In this document: positions 54,801 to 60,099 of the stretch, in pieces
How positions within the stretch are numbered: the first letter of the stretch is position 1
How the letters are laid out: every line of letters begins with the position of its first letter
DNA from: Bacteroides sp. 224
GTDB lineage: Bacteria > Bacteroidota > Bacteroidia > Bacteroidales > Bacteroidaceae
NCBI RefSeq assembly: GCF_010500995.1
Contig: NZ_QVMK01000018.1
Span: 51,684 to 111,782 of the forward strand
Direction: 5' to 3'
Length of the DNA: 60,099 nucleotides
Program-made: the position numbers and the translations under genes
The notes under the pieces: generated by a model
Seen by the model: only the letters and a program-made list of their open reading frames with translations
What the model was told of the DNA's origin: nothing
Database searches by the model: none

Positions 54801-54967
54801 GCTTTAATAAACTGGATATTTATGCAAAGAATGGATGGCAATTAAAAAAGAAAGAGATAACAGATGCTGAGGGACTTGAAGAAACGTTATTCTTCTATCC
54901 TTTAGTAGGAATGCTTAAAGAATTGAGTGATGCGATTTGCAACGAAAACTTAAAATCCAATAAATAA
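51815..54967 (+). CDS. Large actin/Hsp70-like ATPase, possibly SrfB-related (operon gene 4)
   Basis: 1050 residues, no membrane segment. The first 480 residues are a unique domain with SIPSPFARIALVKTAFAEV near 58. The ATPase core follows: phosphate-1 FTFAIDFGTTNTHIEYK (about 488-504), phosphate-2 LVTIDIGGGTTDMVIS (about 697-712) and adenosine motif KIVFSGNGSRVISFF (about 847-861), as in actin, MreB, FtsA and Hsp70. Length and layout recall the SrfB family found with tubulin-like proteins; this link is tentative. It could form filaments or act as a chaperone-like switch. Confidence 0.8.
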   Translation: MADNNKDTTFVFRLQSETNGQHDLRNTLKHWDESCMYDDKQIATIESSNKESFNQPTSIPSPFARIALVKTAFAEVAEYGESALKAYQKIVSDSLDVAEIFFTFDKWRDKIEIIRWGKVEDLKKLEVGHKQIQKTLNTFLVNDAATFNFDKMEYIYILKYKNTGEMIGATSPCTLFFSSANDLTDVEIPLNNNHNAFDGKIVPLSERSWEFKKYLYTWINANNENCIIEGRAASSRFSEFQKYLEQQKPLIGRTEEIDALAVNTDSILNSSFKVLRAPDVEVLGKSLYQNNEATAQYLTADDLLEDSIIRLPYEIKKDSFFDGNLQENSKEMFLLPIKEKFFDFYSIDDLKRNIKINHSGNVVEVELQTNGTKFKKEYKKSSGNVIDLNFDCAIFPNVKFEQDEQAYYRFGLACNFKEKDKYNVDFIKINSAIDNSKKRFSVRNETHINNYQLKNYSLNGSNFDYVRINYDGINGLVFPYLELKTGEKEFTFAIDFGTTNTHIEYKIGNSNNIVAFNISKEQIDEKQVHWLHGGDDYLKEVFDEEFIPAYTDEEFRFPMRSALSYGEKTNWQDVYPFEKASADELYEKRVGYDYDHTITDLKWSDNGNNQKQVKVYIESLMYLLRNKVVIGNGRLEQTKIRWFYPVSMERGRYNNLKEAWNSAYEKYFGGDNNNIIPITESVAPFEYYIRDRDANNLVTIDIGGGTTDMVISANGQVDLITSFRFAANTIFGDGYTETMRIKNGIVRQFLNVIKDDLKSEFDENSRLLFLFNEMCTNKTSTDIASFLFSLKQNKEVRRVGGNLAENANLEKKLITDTTQKITFIFFYSAIIYHLAQLMKAEKLQMPDKIVFSGNGSRVISFFTDDSETLRDYTKLIFEKIHGSSNFSSSLDIILNKENPKEATCKGGFFVDKAESFGDIYKKKVVLHSNGTNTVFKRNDDDINELNTYKAVDEAYISKTVDEAKNFINFVLDLLPFFSNRGYKLNQTSIEIAKKVCFNKLDIYAKNGWQLKKKEITDAEGLEETLFFYPLVGMLKELSDAICNENLKSNK

Positions 54968-54970
54968 GAT

Positions 54971-56107
54971 ATGTTTAGAAAGAAAATACTATTAATAATA
55001 AGCATTTTGTTTTTGTCTACCTTACAATGCTTTGCACAAAAAACAATTACTAAAACAGAGTTTGAAGATTTGGTAGACTACGCAAATTGTAGGTATACAG
55101 CAAAGTATATTGAATCATTTAGAGATGATGAAATAGAAAAAGAAAATATTGATAAATATGACAAGAATATAAAATCAATACTTGATGAAGCAACTATAAA
55201 GAAATCTCCAAAATTCAATGAACTTGAAAAGCTTTTAAAGAACAATGGCTGGTCCAAAACATTTACTGAGTTGACACAAAAAGTCTGTGAGAAAAAACAA
55301 AAATTCACAAGCAATGAAATGAATATCAAAGACGCAATTCAGTTACTTCAGTTGGATGGTAAATTGGGAACACAATTAAAAAATGAAGTAGAACGCTTAT
55401 CACAAGAGATATTAGAATATTATAAAGAAGAAACTCAATCTTCGGAAAATGATTCACAGAGCACTGATGAACAAGGCGAAAAATCTCTGATGGAAGAATA
55501 CAAAAAACTTAAAAAAGAAGTTGTTTTATTAGAGGGAATTGCAGTAGGCGTATTGGTTCTTTTTATTATTGTTTTAATCTTTATGTTTAAGAAGATTAAA
55601 GGTCGGGAATCTATTATAAAGATCGTTCTTGGAAGTGACCGAATCCGTAATAGTTTCGCTCCTAAAAAAGACTATTCAGAGAGAAAAGGCACTTACAATT
55701 ATACTTTAACAGACAAGGATGTTAATCTTATTGTTGATAAAGTATTAGAGTGCCTAAAGCTAAATGAAGAAGAAAAACGAAGCAATCAACCAACAAATGC
55801 CTCTCCTCTAAAAGTAACATATAAATACCTCAAAGGTAAAAATGAAAAAACATTCAGCAGGGAAGATAATACTCCAGAAGATAGTTTTTTCAGAATTAGC
55901 AATGAATCCAATGATACAGCTGATTTTGAGTTTTTCGGAAATGAAAAAGAAGCAATAGCAAGAAGAATTTTCAGCGATGATATTTGCGAAATTGTTTCCG
56001 GAAATTATCAAAAAGCCCAATCTGTAGAAATTATTAAGATTGGTAAAGTGAAACGAATCGAGGGAGGATGGACCGTAATAGAACCAATAAAAATTAAATT
56101 GAATTAA
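54971..56107 (+). CDS. Exported single-pass protein with cytoplasmic C-terminal domain (operon gene 5)
   Basis: 378 residues. A signal peptide (LLIISILFLSTLQCFAQ), a helical, charged periplasmic part (25-185), one membrane helix (about 187-206, EGIAVGVLVLFIIVLIFMF), and a C-terminal cytoplasmic part of 170 residues with a beta-rich end (FFRISNESNDTADFEFFG to GGWTVIEPIKIKL). It spans the inner membrane and could couple an outside event to the tubulin/actin-like proteins. The family is unknown to me. Confidence 0.75.
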   Translation: MFRKKILLIISILFLSTLQCFAQKTITKTEFEDLVDYANCRYTAKYIESFRDDEIEKENIDKYDKNIKSILDEATIKKSPKFNELEKLLKNNGWSKTFTELTQKVCEKKQKFTSNEMNIKDAIQLLQLDGKLGTQLKNEVERLSQEILEYYKEETQSSENDSQSTDEQGEKSLMEEYKKLKKEVVLLEGIAVGVLVLFIIVLIFMFKKIKGRESIIKIVLGSDRIRNSFAPKKDYSERKGTYNYTLTDKDVNLIVDKVLECLKLNEEEKRSNQPTNASPLKVTYKYLKGKNEKTFSREDNTPEDSFFRISNESNDTADFEFFGNEKEAIARRIFSDDICEIVSGNYQKAQSVEIIKIGKVKRIEGGWTVIEPIKIKLN

Positions 56108-56111
56108 CGAG

Positions 56112-57608
56112 ATGGAGATGCATTATATTATAATTACATTGGCAATTGCTATTATTCTTATTTTACAGTTAGCTCTTTTTTTCTCAACTAAAGCAAAAAT
56201 AAGAATATTCCAACAAATCTTCCCACAAACAGAACGTTTTGAACTTGGAATACATGAAGAAGGAGATGCAATAATTAATCGCTTTAGTAATCCGGTATTA
56301 AATAGCATAATTAATTCGATCAACAATTATCTTGCAAAAAATAAAGGAGCTGTCAGTGATTTCCATCTAATGAAAGATATAGTTGATCGAAATTGTGACA
56401 GTGTAGAGGAAGAAATTAACACACAGATACCAATGCCTCTTTATTTAGGGTTGGTAGGAACAATGTTGGGTATCCTTATTGGTATTGGTTTTTTAGTTGT
56501 TACAGGTAGTTTGGATAAACTGCTAAACCCTTCCTCAACCTCCACTGACGCAAAAGGGATCACAGAACTCTTCGGAGGTGTTGCCTTGGCAATGGTTGCA
56601 AGTATAATAGGGATCTTATTGACAACTATTGGCTCTAATCTCGCCAAAGAGGCAAAAAAGAAAACTGAAAAAGGGAAAAATATTTTTTTAAGTTGGATTC
56701 AAGCTGAATTGCTACCGGAGCTTTCGAATGATACAACAGCCGTTTTAGAAAAGATGGTAAGAAACTTGACGGGTTTCAATAATACCTTTTCGGAAAACAC
56801 ACATGAATTGAGGGCGACACTTCAAGCAGTAAATGAATCATATCATAATCAAGCTGAATTAATGCAATCAATAAACCAATTAAAAATAGGGAAAATTGCA
56901 ACAGCAAACATTGAAGTTTATGAAAAACTAAAAAACTGTACTAATGAAATAGAAGTATTTGCCGAGTATCTTCATAAATCTAATGAATACCTTACCACAA
57001 TTCAGAAAATGAATAGTACATTAGATGGTTATGAAAAACGTACTCAAACAATTGAAAAAGCAGGCAACTTTTTTGATAAAAATGAAAAGTGGTTGACTGA
57101 GAGCCTTGATAGTATCAACATAGAAACCAAAGATACATTAAAACGGTTTGGTGAAATGATGGCAGAATCTGTTGGGAAAATAAAAGATTCACTTGATAGT
57201 CATAATCTTTCTTTTAAAAATTCTGCAAATGAACAAGCTGAAGTCCTTTCTGAAATAATAATAAAACAAAGAGAGGATTTTCAGAAAAAATTAGAAGAAA
57301 CAAATCTCATTGTTGATGAACTGAAAAATCTTTCTGCTGTTAAAATGAGTATAAGCAATTTAGAAGAAGCTACTAAACAGCAAAATCAGAAGATGGATTC
57401 TTTAATTCAAACTATCCGACAATTAGCCGAAGCCAAATCGTCAGGAACCTCCGAAGTGTTAGTAACTCCTGAAATTAAAGTGGATACAAAAATGCCACGT
57501 TGGGTTAAAATAGTTGGAATTACAGCAGGCTCTTTGCTCATCATAAGCCATCTTTCCTATCTTATTCCTCAATTAATAGAGTGGATTTCTAATCTGATAA
57601 ACCGTTAA
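56112..57608 (+). CDS. MotA/ExbB/ZorA-like channel protein with coiled-coil tail (operon gene 6)
   Basis: 498 residues. A membrane helix at 5-24, then the MotA/ExbB core: helices at about 112-135 (LGLVGTMLGILIGIGFLVV) and 154-178 (VALAMVASIIGILLTTIGS). Residues 190-460 are a long, charged, mostly coiled-coil tail, as in ZorA of Zorya defence systems rather than ExbB. Unusually, a further hydrophobic helix lies near the C-terminus (about 466-486, VGITAGSLLIISHLSYLIP), so the tail returns to the membrane. With gene 7 it should form an ion-driven motor. Confidence 0.82.
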   Translation: MEMHYIIITLAIAIILILQLALFFSTKAKIRIFQQIFPQTERFELGIHEEGDAIINRFSNPVLNSIINSINNYLAKNKGAVSDFHLMKDIVDRNCDSVEEEINTQIPMPLYLGLVGTMLGILIGIGFLVVTGSLDKLLNPSSTSTDAKGITELFGGVALAMVASIIGILLTTIGSNLAKEAKKKTEKGKNIFLSWIQAELLPELSNDTTAVLEKMVRNLTGFNNTFSENTHELRATLQAVNESYHNQAELMQSINQLKIGKIATANIEVYEKLKNCTNEIEVFAEYLHKSNEYLTTIQKMNSTLDGYEKRTQTIEKAGNFFDKNEKWLTESLDSINIETKDTLKRFGEMMAESVGKIKDSLDSHNLSFKNSANEQAEVLSEIIIKQREDFQKKLEETNLIVDELKNLSAVKMSISNLEEATKQQNQKMDSLIQTIRQLAEAKSSGTSEVLVTPEIKVDTKMPRWVKIVGITAGSLLIISHLSYLIPQLIEWISNLINR

Positions 57609-57613
57609 TCCTA

Positions 57614-58231
57614 ATGTCGAAAATAAAAAAAGAATCCTTCTTCTGGACAAGCTATTCCGACCTGATGACTAGTTTGTTCTTTATAATGTTTGTATTGTTT
57701 GTTTTGACTGTTGTTTTGTTAAACAAGAAGATGGCTGCAACCCAAGATCAGATAGAAAAAATCAGGGAAATAGAAACGGCAACAAAAGATATAGATTCCA
57801 CTTATTTTGAATACAATGAAGAATATAAGAAACATATTTTAAAAGTGGATGTAAATTTCCCTGTTGGAGCATCAGATATAAATTCTATAGATGATAAAAC
57901 CCGTCAGAAGTTAGTAGAAGCAGGGAGGGCAATTCAAAAATTGATAGCAGAAAAAACACGAGAATATAAGATACAATATTTACTCATAATAGAAGGGCAG
58001 GCCTCGAAAGATAATTATACCAGAAATTACGAATTGAGTTATGAACGAGCATTGAGTCTTAGGAATTTTTGGGATAAAGAAGGCTTAAGTTTTGGAGAAA
58101 ACTGCGAAGTTTTAACTTCCGGTACAGGTACAGGAGGAGTAATGAGAGATAAAGAAGAAATGAAAAATCAACGTTTTCTAATACATATAATTCCTAAACC
58201 GGGTATTATAGAAGCAAGTAAAATGAAGTGA
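57614..58231 (+). CDS. MotB/ZorB-like protein with OmpA-like peptidoglycan domain (operon gene 7)
   Basis: 205 residues. The helix SYSDLMTSLFFIMFVLFVLT carries D16 at the position of the ion-binding aspartate of MotB, ExbD and ZorB. The periplasmic part has an OmpA/MotB-like fold: VNFPVGASDINSIDDKTRQK, the LLIIEGQASKD strand (helix-capping GHTD-like place) and YELSYERALSLRNFW, ending KNQRFLIHIIPKP. It probably fixes the motor to the cell wall. Start 5 bases after gene 6. Confidence 0.85.
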   Translation: MSKIKKESFFWTSYSDLMTSLFFIMFVLFVLTVVLLNKKMAATQDQIEKIREIETATKDIDSTYFEYNEEYKKHILKVDVNFPVGASDINSIDDKTRQKLVEAGRAIQKLIAEKTREYKIQYLLIIEGQASKDNYTRNYELSYERALSLRNFWDKEGLSFGENCEVLTSGTGTGGVMRDKEEMKNQRFLIHIIPKPGIIEASKMK

Positions 58232-58241
58232 TTGTTTAAAT

Positions 58242-58949
58242 ATGAAAACTATAATTTATATGCTAATCTTTTCTTTGTCTTTTTCTACAGCTTCTTGTGT
58301 GCGTAAATCCGGAAGGAAACGGATTAAATACTCAAAAACACGAGAAATCGGAAATACTTCAACCTCTCAGGTAGAAAAAACAAACCGAAATAAATTAAAC
58401 GGAAGTGAAATTTTCTCCAAGTACAATTCTTCCGTTTTCATGATTCGTACTTCTGATGGTCAGAATTTCTATCAAGGTTCAGGATTCTTTGTTTCGGCTT
58501 TAGGTGTAGCTGTAAGTAATTACCATGTATTTGAGGGGACAATAATTGGCTATGAGCAGATTAAGTTAGCAAATAATAAAATTTATAAAATAGAAAACAT
58601 TATTGCCCAAAGTAAAGAGAATGACTTCATTATCTTTCAGGTCAAATCAAAAGGGGATAGATTTAATTATATTCCTATTGAGAACAAACCACCTAAAATT
58701 GGCGAGAAAGTTTTTGCTATTGGTAGTCCAAGAGGATTGGAAAATACTTTTTCATCAGGAGAAATATCTCAAGTACGAGGAAATAACCTTATTCAAATTA
58801 GTGTGCCAATAGACAGAGGGAGTAGTGGAGGAGCTCTGATTAACGAATATGGATATGCCATTGGAATAACTACCGGAGGATACGATGATTCTGGAGCCAA
58901 TCTCAATTTCGCTGTTAATATTAATACTATAAAACGTTATTTACCATGA
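58242..58949 (+). CDS. Trypsin-like serine protease lipoprotein (operon gene 8)
   Basis: 235 residues. Signal with lipobox STASC (Cys 19), a basic linker, then an S1C/HtrA-type protease domain without a PDZ domain: H95 (VSNYHVFEG), D128 (KENDFIIFQV) and S195 (DRGSSGGALIN) form the catalytic triad; AIGSPRGLENTFSSG is the usual HtrA strand. It probably acts in the periplasm on a damaged or invading protein, or matures operon products. It overlaps gene 9 by four bases (ATGA). Confidence 0.85.
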   Translation: MKTIIYMLIFSLSFSTASCVRKSGRKRIKYSKTREIGNTSTSQVEKTNRNKLNGSEIFSKYNSSVFMIRTSDGQNFYQGSGFFVSALGVAVSNYHVFEGTIIGYEQIKLANNKIYKIENIIAQSKENDFIIFQVKSKGDRFNYIPIENKPPKIGEKVFAIGSPRGLENTFSSGEISQVRGNNLIQISVPIDRGSSGGALINEYGYAIGITTGGYDDSGANLNFAVNINTIKRYLP

Positions 58950-59245
58950 AACTGATAGATATCTTAAAAATCTTTCTCGCACTTTTGTTGTTTCTCTGTT
59001 TGCTAAAAATGCCTTATGGCTATTACCTGTTTATTCGATTTATAGCATTACTTGTATTTGGGATATTAGCATATCAGGCATATAAACAAGAAAGGCAATT
59101 AGAAATGGTTGTCTATGGAGCTTTGGCATTATTGTTTCAACCTTTCTTGAAGATTTCATTGGGAAGAGACTTATGGAATATTATTGATGTTATTGTTGGG
59201 ATTGGATTAATTGTTTCTTTGCTTAAAAAAGAGATAAGGAAATAA
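58946..59245 (+). CDS. Small membrane protein, DUF6804-like (operon gene 9)
   Basis: 99 residues with three to four membrane helices: 5-22 (ILKIFLALLLFLCLLKM), 28-46 (LFIRFIALLVFGILAY), 56-70 and 77-92. The pattern MPYGYYLFIR with a charged middle (KQERQLEMV) fits the DUF6804 family of small Bacteroidota membrane proteins. It overlaps the protease gene by four bases and ends the operon before a terminator. A link to the motor is plausible only by position. Confidence 0.75.
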   Translation: MKLIDILKIFLALLLFLCLLKMPYGYYLFIRFIALLVFGILAYQAYKQERQLEMVVYGALALLFQPFLKISLGRDLWNIIDVIVGIGLIVSLLKKEIRK

Positions 59246-59246
59246 A

Positions 59247-59278
59247 AAAAGGCATAACTCCTGAGAATCATGCCTTTT
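59247..59278. terminator. Terminator of the nine-gene operon, also behind tRNA-Pro
   Basis: AAAAGGCAT and ATGCCTTTT form the stem with an A-run before and T-run after, so it can stop transcripts from both sides: the operon (plus) and the tRNA (minus). Confidence 0.8.
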
Positions 59279-59281
59279 CTG

Positions 59282-59354
59282 TCGGAATGAGGCGATTCGA
59301 ACGCCCGACCCCTACGTCCCGAACGTAGTGCGCTACCAACTGCGCTACATTCCG
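59282..59354 (-). tRNA. tRNA-Pro (anticodon CGG)
   Basis: 73 bases on the minus strand. Acceptor CGGAATG pairs with CATTCCG (C1-G72, typical of proline), the anticodon stem CTACG/CGTAG encloses TTCGGGA with anticodon CGG, and the T-loop is TTCGAAT. Discriminator A; CCA not encoded. Its 3' end faces the operon. No copy of its 3' end is found on the other side of the operon in this window. Confidence 0.96.
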
Positions 59355-59441
59355 ATTATTAAAGTTGTGCAAATTTACGTCTTTTTTTAAATTACTCAAA
59401 TAATTAGCCTCAAATATTGCAATTTGAAGTAACAATAAAAA

Positions 59442-59613
59442 TTAGATGTGTTTGCCCTTGCCCGAAGGGTATGTGGTAGATGAAATTATCAATGAATTAC
59501 TCATTTGAGATAAAGGATTTGTTGTTTTCACAAGAAGATTATGAGACACTGAAAACCTTTTGGGCCAAATTAATAGAGGTGAATAATGGAATGGTAGTGC
59601 TGAAAAAGGGGTA
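59442..59613 (+). pseudogene. Remnant of a transglutaminase-like (DUF3857/3858) protein C-terminus
   Basis: Plus strand, one frame reads LPLPEGYVVDE, then after a shift another frame reads YSFEIKDLLFSQEDYETLKT, FWAKLIEVNNGMVVLKKG and stops at 59613. Both pieces look like the end of the Bacteroidota transglutaminase-like proteins with DUF3857. About 40-60 expected residues between them are missing. A decayed fragment. Confidence 0.5.
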
Positions 59614-59689
59614 GTGCTCGTGAATTCTAAACAAATTTTAAGATAATAAGTGTGTAAAATCAATGCGGATAAAAGTGAGGTTCTAAAAA

Positions 59690-59720
59690 TAAAAAAGGGA
59701 AGTCTCACGACTTCCACATT
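59690..59720. terminator. Hairpin behind the remnant
   Basis: GGAAGTC-TCAC-GACTTCC preceded by AAAAAAGG. Possibly a terminator for the minus strand (T-run on that side). Otherwise the stretch 59614-59866 holds nothing recognisable. Confidence 0.45.
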
Positions 59721-59866
59721 TCTTCTAACCTTAAATCTAAATCTCTATGAAAAAAACGTATGGCAAATGTACGGTTTTATTTTGATAAAACAATAGAGAA
59801 AAGTGTTAATTTATAGCATATTTACAGAATGTGGCTAAATAATTTAATCTTGGAGTTCGTATAATC

Positions 59867-60070
59867 CTATTTATCTATTAAATTAAGTAACTTCAAGTAG
59901 ATGGGGTCTAAGCGAAGGATTTCCGGAACACCTATCATATACAGTCTTTTGCGTGCACGGGTTATGGCAACATTCAGCTTGCGATCTATCAGAATATCAT
60001 TTGGCGAAAACGGAGCATTCCCACCCACTTCAATCGGTTCAATGCACCCACTTTTTGGGTTGAAAAAGGC
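59867..60070 (-). pseudogene. C-terminal piece of a superfamily-1 helicase (UvrD/DNA2-like)
   Basis: 68 minus-strand codons ending in a stop at 59867. EPIEVGGNAPFSPNDILIDR, then KLNVAITRARKRLYMIG is helicase motif VI (with the arginine finger) of superfamily-1 DNA2/Upf1-type helicases, followed by LDPIYLKLLNLIDK. In the same frame an in-frame TAA occurs at 60071-60073, and the DNA there is low-complexity (AAAAAGGCTTAAAAAGGGC), so the gene appears cut off. The rest of it may lie past the edge or be gone. Confidence 0.6.
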
Positions 60071-60099
60071 TTAAAAAGGGCTTAAAAAACGGAGTATAT

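Noticed and set aside
59442..59717. Minus-strand frame of 91 codons
   Set aside because: It lies antisense to the transglutaminase remnant, has a serine/leucine-rich random look and no family features.

Overview
The window looks like a chromosome segment of a Bacteroidales bacterium (phylum Bacteroidota). The evidence is a set of fimbrillin, DUF5119 and DUF3868/3575 adhesin genes, a Bacteroides-type tryptophanase, an ExbB-ExbD-ExbD cluster, a PiT phosphate transporter with a PhoU-like tail, and many promoters with a TAnnTTTG -7 box, several with a TTG about 18-21 bases upstream. No genus is assigned.

Layout. Positions 1-2040 hold two tandem copies of an Rpn-type nuclease gene (the first cut by the window edge) and an 800-base spacer packed with palindromic repeats. 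2041-7610 (minus) is a fimbria/adhesin operon. 7611-11717 holds pfkA, ispH and cmk separated by long hairpin repeats. 11718-14962 (plus) holds tonB, a short-chain prenyl synthase, an unknown gene and a TatD-type nuclease. tRNA-Ser(GGA) precedes exbB, a membrane protein and two exbD genes. Then come tnaA, a GNAT/M64 peptidase pair, an Lrp regulator, thyA, an unknown membrane-anchored protein, a phospholipase-D family protein, an RsmF-type methyltransferase and an AAA-like/PD-(D/E)XK protein. 28367-34677 (minus) is a heavy-metal efflux operon with histidine-rich proteins. 34761-41297 holds an ABC-F protein, a lone receiver protein, the phosphate transporter and polyphosphate kinase. 41873-47857 holds membrane or secreted unknowns, two phosphoesterases, rfbB and menA.

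The most interesting part is 48098-59245. Two copies of a structured RNA candidate, the first with its own promoter-like box and terminator, precede a tight nine-gene plus-strand operon. It encodes a VWA-like anchored protein, a 3-TM protein, a tubulin/FtsZ-like protein, a 1050-residue actin/Hsp70-like ATPase, a TM protein with a cytoplasmic domain, a ZorA/MotA/ExbB-like channel with a coiled-coil tail, a ZorB/MotB-like protein, a trypsin-like lipoprotein protease and a small membrane protein. The genes are 3-13 bases apart or overlap, so they probably form one machine: an ion-driven envelope motor coupled to two cytoskeletal-type NTPases. I do not recognise it as a described system. The operon is visibly AT-rich and ends beside tRNA-Pro(CGG). 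Beyond the tRNA lie decayed fragments of two other genes, as expected at an insertion hotspot.

A second theme is the intergenic DNA. At least four intergenic arrays have tandem units with a 22-23 base period but unrelated unit sequences, and several families of long, near-perfect hairpins recur between genes.
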